A stretch of DNA of 64,000 bases from Eustoma russellianum (lineage: Eukaryota; Streptophyta; Magnoliopsida; Gentianales; Gentianaceae). The stretch lies in NCBI GenBank assembly GCA_036186865.1, contig AP025040.1, positions 32,937,448 to 33,001,447 on the forward strand, read 5' to 3'. This document shows positions 11,601 to 22,471 of the stretch, piece after piece. The translations under genes were made by a program, and so were the position numbers. Position 1 is the first letter of the stretch; each line of letters opens with the position of its first letter. The notes under the pieces are model-generated. The model ran no database searches. It saw only the letters and a program-made list of their open reading frames with translations, and was not told the DNA's origin.

Positions 11601-12072
11601 TCTTGTTCCGCACCCATTGAGTAAATCAAGAATCCTTCTCCTCCTTTCTTTAGCGCTCTAAATGCCTGAGCTGCAGTCAAATAAAGCTTCTGGGGTACCT
11701 TCTTTAATTTAGGGTTCCCTTGAAAGATAGTTTCCCCCAATTCTGGTGTCTTCATGCTAACTTGGAGTTTCCGGCAATCAATATTTGCATGATACTCCGC
11801 CAAGAAGTCCATGCCCAGAATAACGTCGAAGTCAAACATCTGAATCGGTATCAAGGTCGCAGAGAACAGCAGACCGTTAATCTCCAATTCACATCCATTG
11901 TAACGATGGTGGGACACGAGTACTTGGCCACCCACGGCTTGTATACGGTATGGAGTCTCAATCCATTCGGGAAGAAAATCCAGATTCTTGGCAAATCTCT
12001 TTGCCATAAACGAGTGACTTGCTCCACTATCGAACAGAACATTTGCTGGCACTTTGCTAATTAAAATCACAC
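8637..12072 (-). pseudogene. G1 copy 1 pol: protease-RT-RNase H-integrase-chromodomain-like (five stops)
   Basis: After the gag/protease intron the frame begins with VILISKVPAN and the protease motif LFDSGASHSF. RT follows with FIDDILIY, then RNase H after a second intron (10551-10484). Integrase has HPGATKMY and CLVCQQVK (zinc-binding) and the DDE-type core (MDFVVGLPK, SDRDPKF, TDGQSERT). The tail is chromodomain-like. In-frame stops: TAG 11368-11366 (Trp in copy 2), TAG 10930-10928 (Tyr), TAG 10436-10434 (Gln), TAG 10055-10053 (shared with copy 2) and TAG 9740-9738 (Gln). It is more decayed than copy 2 and cannot make a full Pol. Confidence 0.9.
10484..10551 (-). other. Putative 68-nt intron at the G1 copy 1 RT/RNase H boundary
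   Basis: The minus strand reads CTAG|GTAGATGTATATAA ... TTTTGTATTTCAG|GATGCG. Removal joins exons in frame and restores the conserved ASKNGLG-CVLMQNGK junction. If retained, a TAA follows within a few codons. Copy 2 has a 64-nt version at the same site. Confidence 0.7.
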
Positions 12073-12161
12073 CTACCATATTCATGGTTTAGCACACAAC
12101 TTGCATCAATAGCAACTAGAATTTAATCCAACTTCAAATTTAAGTACTTAAATAAATGTAC
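12073..12161 (-). other. Putative 89-nt intron between G1 copy 1 gag and protease
   Basis: The minus strand reads GTGACGG|GTACATTTATTTAAG ... ATGAATATGGTAG|GTGTGATTTT. Splicing gives V-V-T-G-V-I-L-I-S, the expected continuous gag-protease reading; retention stops gag at a TAA or TAG. Copy 2 has the same 89 nt at 18964-19052. Confidence 0.65.
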
Positions 12162-13336
12162 CCGTCACCACGTCCCCCGACTCCTCGACTTCGGCATCCG
12201 TCATCGCGTGTATCCGGGCATTGGTCCGGCCTCGTCCTCCCTGCTGAGCCTGTGTCTGCGAGTTCACCCTTAGCAATATGTCCTTGCTTCCCGCAGTTAT
12301 AGCACACTCTCTGATCCTTCCGACATGGTCCCGGATGAAAACGTCCGCACAGTGTACACCGTGGGATAGGTGCCGCAGCCCTTACTGGTTGTGCATCAGT
12401 CGGTGCCGGACCCTCAATCATCGGGGTCTGAATCGCTGCCCTCTGCTGTCGTTCTGGCTGGAATGGTTGCCCGGACTGAGGGCGCCGAGGTACTTTCAGC
12501 CATCTCCCTGACCTGCCCGTCTGCAGCTCCTCACGGGGCCTCTTCAGTCTTTCTAGTGCAGCTGCCCTTTCCAAATTTCTCTCGACCCGTCGACATACCT
12601 CCAGCAATCCTTCAAATGTGGTGGTCTCTGCACAAACAATCGCCTGCTGGATGCGAAAACTCAACCCTGTATGGAACTTTAGCATCTTGGCCTCCTCGTT
12701 GTCCATGATGCATGACATATATTGGCCCAGCTCATGAAATTTCTCAGAGTATTGATCAACCGTCATGGACCCTTGTGTCAACAGCTGGAATTCTGCCATC
12801 CTTCTCTGTATCGCACTACCCGGAACATAGTGCTTGTTATACTCCTCAACAAATTGCTCCCAAGTCACTGGTGGAGTCAATTTGCGTTTCACCCCGTTCT
12901 ACCACCTCTCAGCTTCCCCTTCCAAGAACGGGGTAGTCACCTCCACTTTCAGATCCACGGGTACTTGTATCAGTCTTATCTGTTCAGTTATGTTTTTGAG
13001 CCAAATCTCGGCTTCCTCAGGCCGAGTGGTACCCCAGAACATCGGTATTCGGGAGTTCTGCATCTCCCTGTAATAGAACCTCAAACCCTGCTGCGGTGGA
13101 GGTGGTGGCGGTGGTTGTTGTTGCTGTTGCTGCTGAGTGTGCTGAAGCATTTGGGCAATTTGTGCCTGTTGCTGTGTCATCTGAGTATATTGTTGCGCCA
13201 TCTGCGTCTGTTGATGGGCTATTAAGGCCGTCAGATTGGCCAGTGTATCCGCCAGGTTTTGGGGGATCGCCCCTTGCCCTTGACGTTCGTCTCTGTCCTG
13301 TCCACCATTTCCTGATGGTTCACATCGCGGAGGCAT
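12162..13336 (-). pseudogene. G1 copy 1 gag (broken)
   Basis: It starts at ATG 13336 (MPPRCEPSGNGG). A Gln-rich and Pro-rich N-terminus (residues ~45-85) precedes the Ty3-type Gag core (PEEAEIWLKNITEQI) and an Arg-rich tail. The tail has a CTLCGRFHPGPC element and a CCHC knuckle start (CYNCGKQGHIAK). Gag forms the particle and binds RNA. Breaks: TAG at 12901-12899 in place of a Trp codon, shared with copy 2, and a 20-bp deletion near 12268 that removes the last knuckle Cys and shifts the frame. Confidence 0.85.
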
Positions 13337-13589
13337 TGTCTGTATTTGATTTAAAGCACGTTAGACAAAATTGACTTAAGAGTATTGAAAAGAGGTACAG
13401 GAGTGGAGGTCAAAGAAAAGGGTAACCTATTTCGTATACTTACTAACGGCACTCACCGCCCAAAACCCCAGTCACAGCCTATGTCTACTTCGTTTTATTT
13501 GAGTTAAGAAAATCATTTGGTAACAGATCATCGCTTATCCTAGGGTAATTAACTAATCTTTACGTTCCCGAGGCGTATCTGAAGCCTGG

Positions 13590-13601
13590 GCTCTGATACC
13601 A
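13590..13601 (-). other. G1 copy 1 primer binding site (initiator tRNA-Met)
   Basis: Plus-strand GCTCTGATACCA is the complement of TGGTATCAGAGC, the plant initiator tRNA-Met primer site. It lies two bases from the LTR-B edge at 13604. Confidence 0.9.
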
Positions 13602-13603
13602 CC

Positions 13604-15484
13604 TGTAGCGCCCCGCTCCCGAGCTCCATCCTCAGTAACGGTGCACCCGCCGTATCTCACTCAGGAGAATACAAGGCGTCACATCAACCTGCTACACGTC
13701 AGTGCTGACATAGAAAAGTTTTCCTTTTCTTTATGCGGAAACGATAAGTCACAACACCAATTTGAAATTAATGAACTTTAAGGAAGTAATGACAGTAATT
13801 CTAGGCTGACCAGGCCTTACAAGTCAAGGTCAAATGTCTAAATTTAAAAGCATGAAAGTGTTTTCAAAAGTAATACTGAATATTAAAATGTCTGTGTCAT
13901 CCCAATAACATCATAAGAATCCCGTTTCCATCCTTGCTGCACGCACTTCTACGAGTCACTCAGCCCATTCCACGATGTCGGACCCATCCTCAACGTAGAT
14001 ATAATCATACTCCGTCTCGGCTACATATGGAATAGTAGGGGTGAGTGATGGTAATCACCCAGTAGGTGCCTCTCAAAACAGTACAAAACTTACATGCCCA
14101 AAAAGATATCACCACGTAGCCACATAAGACAGATAGCATGCCACCGGAAAGTAAGACACTCCATGTAACCGACATAAAACAACCCGACATGACTTATACG
14201 GAAAGTAAACAATCCACACAAGATGTAGGTGCAAGTACGTGATGCATGCTCACATAACGTGTCATACGCAGCTAGAAACATGTCAGGCAAAATGCTCCTG
14301 GGCCTATATGCAATGCATGCTCCCGGGACCAAACTCCAGCGTCATGGTCTCTAGCCACCACTTGCTGTTCTGGACACCCACGCCCTATAGACGCTGCGTA
14401 TCTTCAGAAACCCACGCCCTATAGACGCTGCGTATTCGCACGGCACCCACGCCCTATATACGCTGCGTATCACATGACACCCACGCCCGACCGACGCTGC
14501 GCATCATCATGGCCCCCACGCCCTATAGACGCTACGTATCCTCCGAACACGCACGCCCTCAGACAATGGGTACGTCATGCAATGCACGTGCCATGAATGC
14601 AAGGAAAAGGGGAAGAAAACAGTTGGACGTCATCCTCTGACGTCGATCGATCGACGTCCAACTGAGACACGTCGAACCCTCACTCAGTTGACGTCGATCG
14701 ATCGATGTGCATCTGAGGTACATCGAACCCTCAGCCTCTGGACGTCGATCGGTCGATGTACTTCTGAGGTACATCGATCTCTCGCCCTCTGGACGTCGAT
14801 CGATCGATGTCCATCTGAGGCACGTCGAACCCTCAGCCTCTGGACGTCGATCGATCGATGTCCCCGAATTTCAGAATTCTCATTCTGAAATTTCTGCAGT
14901 CCATTCATTCAATCTTATTCAACCTTTCACCCATCCCACATATCCATACACGCATCAAGACCTTACAACCCCACAAGGAAACGTACAACAACGAGATCAC
15001 AATGAAGTCAAAACGTATAACGGAAAATAAACACCTTGGGGCATATAATCAAGATCCAATGAACAATTAACGACAACAACAACACCTAAAAATACCCTTT
15101 TTGCCTATGCAACCTTCGTACCGTTTTGAGGGAGTAATTAGGATGCACCTACCTCGATTCCTAGCGAGAGTTGATAGCTATGCGAGAGTGATGAAGATCT
15201 GATTGGAGTTGTGATCTCCTCCTCTTGAATCTTGGATCGAAGATCCTTCTTTTCCTTTATCCCTTATGGCCGAAAATTGAGAGAGGAAAGGGGAGAGGGT
15301 GGCTGCCGAAAATGAGAGAGAGTGACAGGAGAGAAGTTAGGGTTAATGAGGGTTTAATATGAGAGGGAGAGATTTGGGGAAGGATAAGGGTTAATTAATA
15401 GATTAGGATAAAATTTAGTTATTTAAACATATTATTTTCTCTTCTTTTTCTTTATCCCTTTTTTTTAAATACACGGTTATAACA
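13604..15484 (-). repeat. G1 LTR-B (1881 bp), shared middle LTR
   Basis: Same ends and length as LTR-A. It is at once the 5' LTR of copy 1 and the 3' LTR of copy 2: on one side is the copy 1 PBS (13590-13601), on the other the copy 2 polypurine tract (15485-15497). No target duplication flanks it. Tandem arrays lie at ~14374-14862. Confidence 0.92.
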
Positions 15485-15531
15485 TCCTACCCCCCTTACA
15501 AAAAAGTTTCGTCCCCGAAACTTTCCGTACC

Positions 15532-18500
15532 TTACTCAAAGAGATGGGGGTAACGGTCGTGTATTTGTTCTTCTAGCTCCCATGTCGCTTCGTTCTCTCT
15601 GTGATTGCTCCATTGAACCTTGACATAGGGAATAATCCTTCTTCTAAGTTCTTGGTCCTTGCGATCCAGAATTCGTATCGGAACCTCTTCATATGACGCA
15701 TCGGGTCTAATCTTAAGGGGTTGTGCATCCAACACATGACTCGGGTCGGGTACGTACTTCCTTAACTGCGAGGCGTGGAACACGTTGTGCACCTGAGCCA
15801 ACATCGAAGGTATTGCCAATTTGTAAGCTAAATCTCCAACCTTTTCGAGTATCTCATATGGTCCAATATATCGCGGCTTCAACTTCCCTTTAACTCCAAA
15901 CCGTGTCACACCCTTCATGGGTGACACTTTAAGATAGACCTTTTCTCCCTCCTTGAACTCTAAAGGTCGCCTCTTCGTGTCGGCCCAACTCTTGCTTCTA
16001 TCTTGAGCCGTCTTAAGACGTTTACGAATTAGTTTCACCTGTTCTTTAGTTTGCTCGATTATTTCTGGAGCCGTCAACCTACGTTCACAACCTTTGTCCC
16101 AATGCACAGGTGACCTACACTTTCGTCCATATAAGGCCTCAAATGGTGCCATACCTATGGCACTGTGGTGACTGTTGTTGTAGGAGAACTCTATCAACTT
16201 AAGCATGCTGTCCCAACTTCCTTTGAAATCCAATGCGCATGCCCTCAACATGTCCTCCAAGGTCTGAATGGTCCTCTCAGATTGACCGTTCGTCTGGGGG
16301 TGAAAAGCGGTACTTAGTCGCAACTCAGTCCCCATCTTCTTTTGACACGCCGCCCAGAACTGAGATGTAAACTTCGGATCACGATCAGACACTATGCTGA
16401 CTGGCACTCCATGGAGGCAAATAATGTTATCAATGTACATAGTTACCAACCTCTCCATCGTAAGCCCGGTGGGAATGAGCAAGAAATGAGCGGACTTAGT
16501 CAGTCGATCCACAATTACCCATATCACATCGTTCCCATTTCTTGTCTTCGGGAGTCCAACCACAAAGTCCATTGTCACATGTTCCCACTTCCATTCGGGT
16601 ATCTCTAGGGGTCGCATCAGTCCACCCGGTCTCTGGTGTTCCGCCTTAACTTGCTGGCAAACGAGGCACCTTTCCACAAACTCAGCAATGTGCCTCTTCA
16701 TGCCACTCCACCAATAGTGTCTCTTCAGATCATTGTACATCTTCGTAGCACCAGGGTGAATAGACAGTCTCAAATTATGTGCCTCCTTCAACAACTCCCT
16801 CCTAAGATCCTCAACATCAGGTACGCACAATCTTCCTTGGTACCACATACTGCCGTCATCATGAACCTGAAATCCATCCACTCGGCTGGTTAGCATTCTT
16901 TCTCGCGTTTCTCTAATTGTTGCATCGTCCTTCTGTGCTTCCTTAATCTAATCTACCAAGGCTGGAGTGATAATTAGCGTGGCCAGAATATCTGCGGTAG
17001 AATCCACAAGATCCAAATCAAATTCTGCCATTTCCTTTTCTAGAGTAGCCTGCCGTGCATGGCTTGATTTCCTACTTAAGGCATCAGCTACTCGATTGGC
17101 CTTCCCTAGATGATAGCTGATGGTTAAATCATAATCTTTCAATAATTCCAACCATCTCCTTTGGCGCATGTTCAGCTCCTTTTGCGTGAACAGATACTTA
17201 AGGCTTTTATGATCAGTGAACACCTTGCACTTCACTCTATATAGATAGTGGCGCCAGATTTTCAGTGCGAACACCACCGCTGCAAGTTCCAAATCATGCG
17301 TCGGATAATTCAGCTCATAGGGCTTTAGCTGTCTCGAAGCATACGCAACGACCTTGCCGTTTTGCATTAGTACGCATCCTGAAATACAAAAGTTAGACCA
17401 CATCTCTAGTTATATAATCAACTTGAAATTATATACATCTACCTAGCCCGTTCTTCGATGCATCACTATAAATTACAAATCCCTCTGACGCGGAGGGCTG
17501 AGCAAGAACAGGGGCTGTGGTCAATCTCCTTTTTAGCTCGGCGAAGCTCTCCTCACACTCGGTGGTCCATTCGAACTTTGACTTCTTCTGTGTCAATCGG
17601 CTTAGAGGCACTGCAATCGATGAGAAGCCTTCTACAAACTTCCTGTAGTATCCAGCCAGACCAAGAAAGCTCCTGACTTCAGTTACATTAGTGGGTCTAG
17701 GCCACTCAGTGATCGCCTCTACCTTCTTTGGATCCACGGAAATTCCTTCTTCAGTGACCACATGCCCCAAAAAGGCTACGCTCTTCAACCAGAACTCACA
17801 TTTACTGAACTTGGCGTAGTATTTGCTTCTCCGAAGGGTCTCCAAAATTTCCCTCAGATGTTCAGCGTGAGTCTCTTCGTCAGGGGAGTATATCAGGATA
17901 TCATCAATGAACACCACAACATACTTATCCAGCTGTTTTCGGAATACCGTGTTCATTAAATCCATAAAGGCAGCTGGGGCGTTGGTTAATCCAAAAGGCA
18001 TAACCAGGAATTCATAGTGGCCATAGCGTGTTCGGAAAGCGGTCTTGGCTGTATCCCCAGATTTGATCCTCAACTGGTGATAACCGGATCGCAAATCGAT
18101 TTTGGAAAACACTCTAGCCCCCCGTAGCTGATCAATGAGATCCTCTATTCGAGGTAATGGATACTTGTTCTTGATAGTGATCTTGTTTAGCTCCTGGTAA
18201 TCTATACATAACCTCATGCTCCCATCCTTCTTCTTCACGAACAGGACTGGAGCACCCCAGGGTGATACACTGGGTCGAATAAACTTACGATCCAATAGTT
18301 CTTGCAACTGCTCCTTCAACTCCTTGACCTCTGCTGGAGCCATGCGGTAGGGTGTCCTGGATATGGGTTCAGCACCAGGTATGAGATTGATCTCGAACTC
18401 TACCTCTCTTTCTGGTGGTAGTCCTGGTAACTCGTCGGGGAAGACGTCTGTAAATTCCTTTACTACGGGGATTTGGTCGATCTGCGGAACCTCTTGTTCC

Positions 18501-18963
18501 GCACCCATTGAGTAAATCAAGAATCCTTCTCCTCCTTTCTTTAGCGCTCTAAATGCCTGAGCTGCAGTCAAATAAAGCTTCTGGGGTACCTTCTTTAATT
18601 TAGGGTTCCCTTGAAAGATAGTTTCCCCCAATTCTGGTGTCTTCATGCTAACTTGGAGTTTCCGGCAATCAATATTTGCATGATACTCCACCATGAAGTC
18701 CATGCCCAGAATAACGTCGAAGTCGAACATCTGAATCGGTATCAAGGTCGCAGAGAACTGCAGACCGTTAATCTCCAATTCACATCCATTGTAACGATGG
18801 TGGGACACGAGTACTTGGCCACCCGCGGCTTGTATACGGTATGGAGTCTCAATCCATTCAGGAAGAATATCCAGATTCTTGGCAAATCTCTTTGCCATAA
18901 ACGAGTGACTTGCTCCACTATCGAAAAGAACATTTGCTGGCACTTTGCTAATTAAAATCACAC
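15532..18963 (-). pseudogene. G1 copy 2 pol: protease-RT-RNase H-integrase-chromodomain-like (one stop)
   Basis: This is the best-preserved pol in the window. Exon 18963-17443 holds protease (LFDSGASHSF) and RT (FIDDILIY). After a 64-nt intron, exon 17378-15532 holds RNase H (FTDHKSLKYLF), integrase (zinc-binding HPGATKMY/CLVCQQVK, DDE-type core) and the tail with VKVQWSNH and EATWELEEQ. The only in-frame stop I found is TAG at 16950-16948, between RNase H and integrase, and copy 1 has it too. In function it would copy RNA to DNA and integrate it; the chromodomain-like tail of Tekay elements is thought to guide integration. Confidence 0.92.
17379..17442 (-). other. Putative 64-nt intron at the G1 copy 2 RT/RNase H boundary
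   Basis: The minus strand reads CTAG|GTAGATGTATATAA ... TTTTGTATTTCAG|GATGCG. Its removal gives the frame GLG-CVLM expected in RNase H. It is four bases shorter than the copy 1 version, yet the exon ends are identical, which fits an intron better than random damage. Confidence 0.7.
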
Positions 18964-19052
18964 CTACCATATTCAAGGTTTAGCACACAACTTGCATCAA
19001 TAGCAACTAGAATTTAATCCAACTTCAAATTTAAGTACTTAAATAAATGTAC
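18964..19052 (-). other. Putative 89-nt intron between G1 copy 2 gag and protease
   Basis: Donor GTACATTTATTTAAG and acceptor ATATGGTAG, at the same place and of the same length as in copy 1 with about one base difference. Splicing makes a continuous gag-protease frame. Confidence 0.65.
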
Positions 19053-20247
19053 CCGTCACCACGTCGCCCGACTCCTCGACTTCGGCATCCGTCATCGCGT
19101 GTATCCGGGCATTGGTCCGGCCTCGTCCTCCCTGCTGAGCCCGTGTCTGCGAGTTCACCTGAGCCGGTGTTGAGCATTCCTTAGCAATATGTCATTGCTT
19201 CCCGCAGTTATAGCACACTCTCTGATCCTTCCGACATGGTCCCGGATGAAAACGTCCGCACAGTGTACACCGTGGGATAGGTGCCGCAGCCCTTACTGGT
19301 TGTGCATCAGTCGGTGCCGGACCCTCAATCATCGGGGTCTGAATCGCTGCCCTCTGATGTCGTTCTGGCTGGAATGGTTGCCCAGACTGAGGGCGCCGAG
19401 GTACTTTCAGCCATCTCCCTGACCTGCCCGTCTGCAGCTCCTCACGGGGCCTCTTCAGTCTTTCTAGTGCAGCTGCCCTTTCCAAATTTCTCTCGACCCA
19501 TCGACATACCTCCAGCAATCCTTCAAATGTGGTGGTCTCTGCACAAACAATCGCCTGCTGGATGCGAAAACTCAACCCTGTATGGAACTTTAGCATCTTG
19601 GCCTCCTCGTTGTCCATGATGCATGACATATATTGGCCCAGCTCATGAAATTTCTCAGAGTATTGATCAACCGTCATGGACCCTTGTGTCAACAGCTAGA
19701 ATTCTGCCATCCTTCTTTGTATCGCACTACCCGGAACATAGTGCTTCTTATACTCCTCAACAAATTGCTCCCAAGTCACTGGTGGAGTCAATTTGCGTTT
19801 CACCCCGTTCTACCACCTCTCAGCTTCCCCTTCCAAGAACGGGGTAGTCACCTCCACTTTCAGATCCACGGGTACTTGTATCAGTCTTATCTGTTCAGTT
19901 ATGTTTTTGAGCCCAATCTCGGCTTCCTCAGGCCGAGTGGTACCCCGGAACATCGGTATTCGGGAGTTCTGCATCTCCCTGTAACAGAACCTCAAACCCT
20001 GCTGCGGTGGAGGTTGTGGCGGTGGTTGTTGTTGCTGTTGCTGCTGAGTGTGCTGAAGCATTTGGGCAATTTGTGCCTGTTGCTGTGTCATCTGAGTATA
20101 TTGTTGCGCCATCTGCGTCTGTTGATGGGCTATTAAGGCCGTCAGATTGGCCAGTGTATCTGCCAGGTTTTGGGGGATCGCCCCTTGCCCTTAACGTTCG
20201 TCTCTGTCCTGTCCACTATTTCCTGATGGTTCACGTCGCGGAGGCAT
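19053..20247 (-). pseudogene. G1 copy 2 gag (four stops)
   Basis: It starts at ATG 20247 and matches copy 1 closely but keeps the 20 bases missing there, so the knuckle runs CYNCGKQ-stop-HIAKEC. Stops: TAA 20193-20191 (Gln in copy 1), TAG 19812-19810 (shared with copy 1), TAG 19698-19696 (Gln in copy 1) and TGA 19194-19192 inside the knuckle (Gly in copy 1). The frame afterwards continues to the intron donor at 19052. Confidence 0.85.
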
Positions 20248-20500
20248 TGTCTGTATTTGATTTAAAGCACGTTAGACAAAATTGACTTAAGAGTATTGAA
20301 AAGAGGTACAGGAGTGGAGGTCAAAGAAAAGGGTAACCTATTTCGTATACTTACTAACGGCACTCACCGCCCAAAACCCCAGTCATAGCCTATGTCTACT
20401 TCGTTTTATTTGAGTTAAGAAAATCATTTGGAAACAGATCATCGCTTATCCTAGGGTAATTAACTAATCTTTACGTTCCCGAGGCGTATCTGAAGCCTGG

Positions 20501-20512
20501 GCTCTGATACCA
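20501..20512 (-). other. G1 copy 2 primer binding site (initiator tRNA-Met)
   Basis: GCTCTGATACCA, complement of TGGTATCAGAGC, lies two bases from the edge of LTR-C at 20515, as in copy 1. Confidence 0.9.
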
Positions 20513-20514
20513 CC

Positions 20515-22471
20515 TGTAGCGCCCTGCTCCCGAGCTCTATCCTCGGTAACGGTGCACCCGCCGTATCTCACTCAGGAGAATACAAGGCGTCACATCAACC
20601 TGCTACACGTCAGTGCTGACATAGAAAAGTTTTCCTTTTCTTTATGCGGAAACGATAAGTCACAACACCAATTTGAAATTAATGAACTTTAAGGAAGTAA
20701 CGACAGTAATTCTAGGCTGACCAGGCCTTACAAGTCAAGGTCAAATGTCTAAATTTAAAAGCATGAAAGTGTTTTCAAAAGTAATACTGAATATTAAAAT
20801 GTCTGTGTCATCCCAATAACATCATAAGAATCCCGTTTCCATCCTTGCTGCACGCACTTCTACGAGTCACTCAACCCATTCCACGATGTCGGACCCATCC
20901 TCAACGTAGATATAATCATACTCCGTCTCGGCTACATATGGAATAGTAGGGGTGAGTGATGGTAATCACCCAGTAGGTGCCTCTCAAAACAGTACAAAAC
21001 TTAAATACCCAAAAAGATATCACCACGTAGCCACATAAGACAGATAGCATGCCACCGGAAAGTAAGACACTCCATGTAACCAACATAAAACAACCCGACA
21101 TGACTTATACGGAAAGTAAACAATCCACACAAGATGTAGGTGCAAGTACGTGATGCATGCTCATATAACGTGTCATACGCAACTAGAAACATGTCAGGCA
21201 AAATGCTCCTGGGCCTATATGCAATGCATGCTCCCGGGACCTAACTCCAGCGTCATGGTCTCTAGCCACCACTTGCTGTTCTGGACACCCACGCCCTATA
21301 GACGCTGCGTATCGTACGACACCCACGCCCTATAGACGCTGCGTATCTTCAGACACCCATGCCCTATAGACGCTGCGTATTCGCACGGCACCCACGCCCT
21401 ATAGACGCTGCGTATCACATGACACCCACGCCCGACCGACGCTGCGTATCATCACGGCCCCCATGCCCTATAGACGCTATGTATCCTCCGAACACGCACG
21501 CCCTCAGACAATGGGTACCTCATGCAATGCACGTGCCATGAATGCAAGGGAAAGGGGAAGAAAACAGTTGGACATCATCCTCTGACGTCGATCGATCGAC
21601 GTCCAACTGAGACACGTCGAACCCTCACTCAGTTGACGTCGATCGATCGATGTACATCTGAGGTACATCGAACCCTGACGTCGATCGATCGACGTACATC
21701 TGAGGTACATCGAACCCTCAGCCTCTGGACGTCGATCGATCGATGTACTTCTGAGGTACATCGATCTCTCGCCCTCTGGACGTCGATCGATCGATGTCCA
21801 TCTGAGGCACGTCGAACCCTCAGCCTCTGGACGTCGATCGATCGATGTCCCCGAATTTCAGAATTCTCATTCTGAAATTTCTGCAGTCCATTCATTCAAT
21901 CTCATTCAACCTTTCACCCATCCCACATATCCATACACGCATCAAGACCTTACAACCCCACAAGGAAACGTACAACAACGAGATCACAATGAAGTCAAAA
22001 CGTATAACGGAAAATAAACACCTTGGGGCATATAATCAAGATCCAATCAACAATTAACGACAACAACAACACCTAAAAATACCCTTTTTGCCTATGCAAC
22101 CTTCGTACCGTTTTGAGGGAGTAATTAGGATACACCTACCTCGATTCCTAGCGAGAGTTGATAGCTATGCGAGAGTGATGAAGATCTGATTGGAGTTGTG
22201 ATCTCCTCCTCTTGAATCTTGGATCGAAGATCCTTCTTTTCCTTTATCCCTTATGGCCGAAAATTGAGAGAGGAAAGGGGAGAGGGTGGCTGCCGAAAAT
22301 GAGAGAGAGTGAGAGGAGAGAAGTTAGGGTTAATGAGGGTTTAATATGAGAGGGAGAGATTTGGGGAAGGATAAGGGTTAATTAATAGATTAGGATAAAA
22401 TTTAGTTATTTAAACATATTATTTTCTCTTCTTTTTCTTTATCCCTTTTTTTTAAATACACGGTTATAACA
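20515..22471 (-). repeat. G1 LTR-C (1957 bp)
   Basis: This is the outer 5' LTR in element orientation, followed by ACAGG (22472-22476). It is 76 bp longer than LTR-A and LTR-B. The excess is accounted for by one extra CCCACGCCC unit near 21310 and one extra CGATCGATCG unit near 21675. Otherwise it is nearly identical to them. Confidence 0.92.

Larger units (their letters stand above)
6709..22471 (-). mobile_element. Tandem Ty3/gypsy (Tekay-like) array G1: LTR-int-LTR-int-LTR
   Basis: Three LTRs (6709-8589, 13604-15484, 20515-22471) alternate with two internal regions (8590-13603, 15485-20514), all in minus orientation. The whole 15.8 kb is flanked by one ACAGG duplication (6704-6708 and 22472-22476), and no duplication flanks the middle LTR. 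Each internal region has a PBS complementary to initiator tRNA-Met, gag, protease, RT, RNase H, integrase and a chromodomain-like tail, and a polypurine tract. The integrase-after-RNase H order makes it Ty3/gypsy. The tail (VKVQWSNHRENEATWE) fits Tekay/Del chromoviruses. Both copies are defective. Confidence 0.92.

Noticed and set aside
12722..13225. Plus-strand Leu-rich 167-codon frame (repeated at 19633-20136)
   Set aside because: It is antisense to the Gln-rich part of G1 gag; CAG/CTG-rich codons create a false Leu-rich reading.
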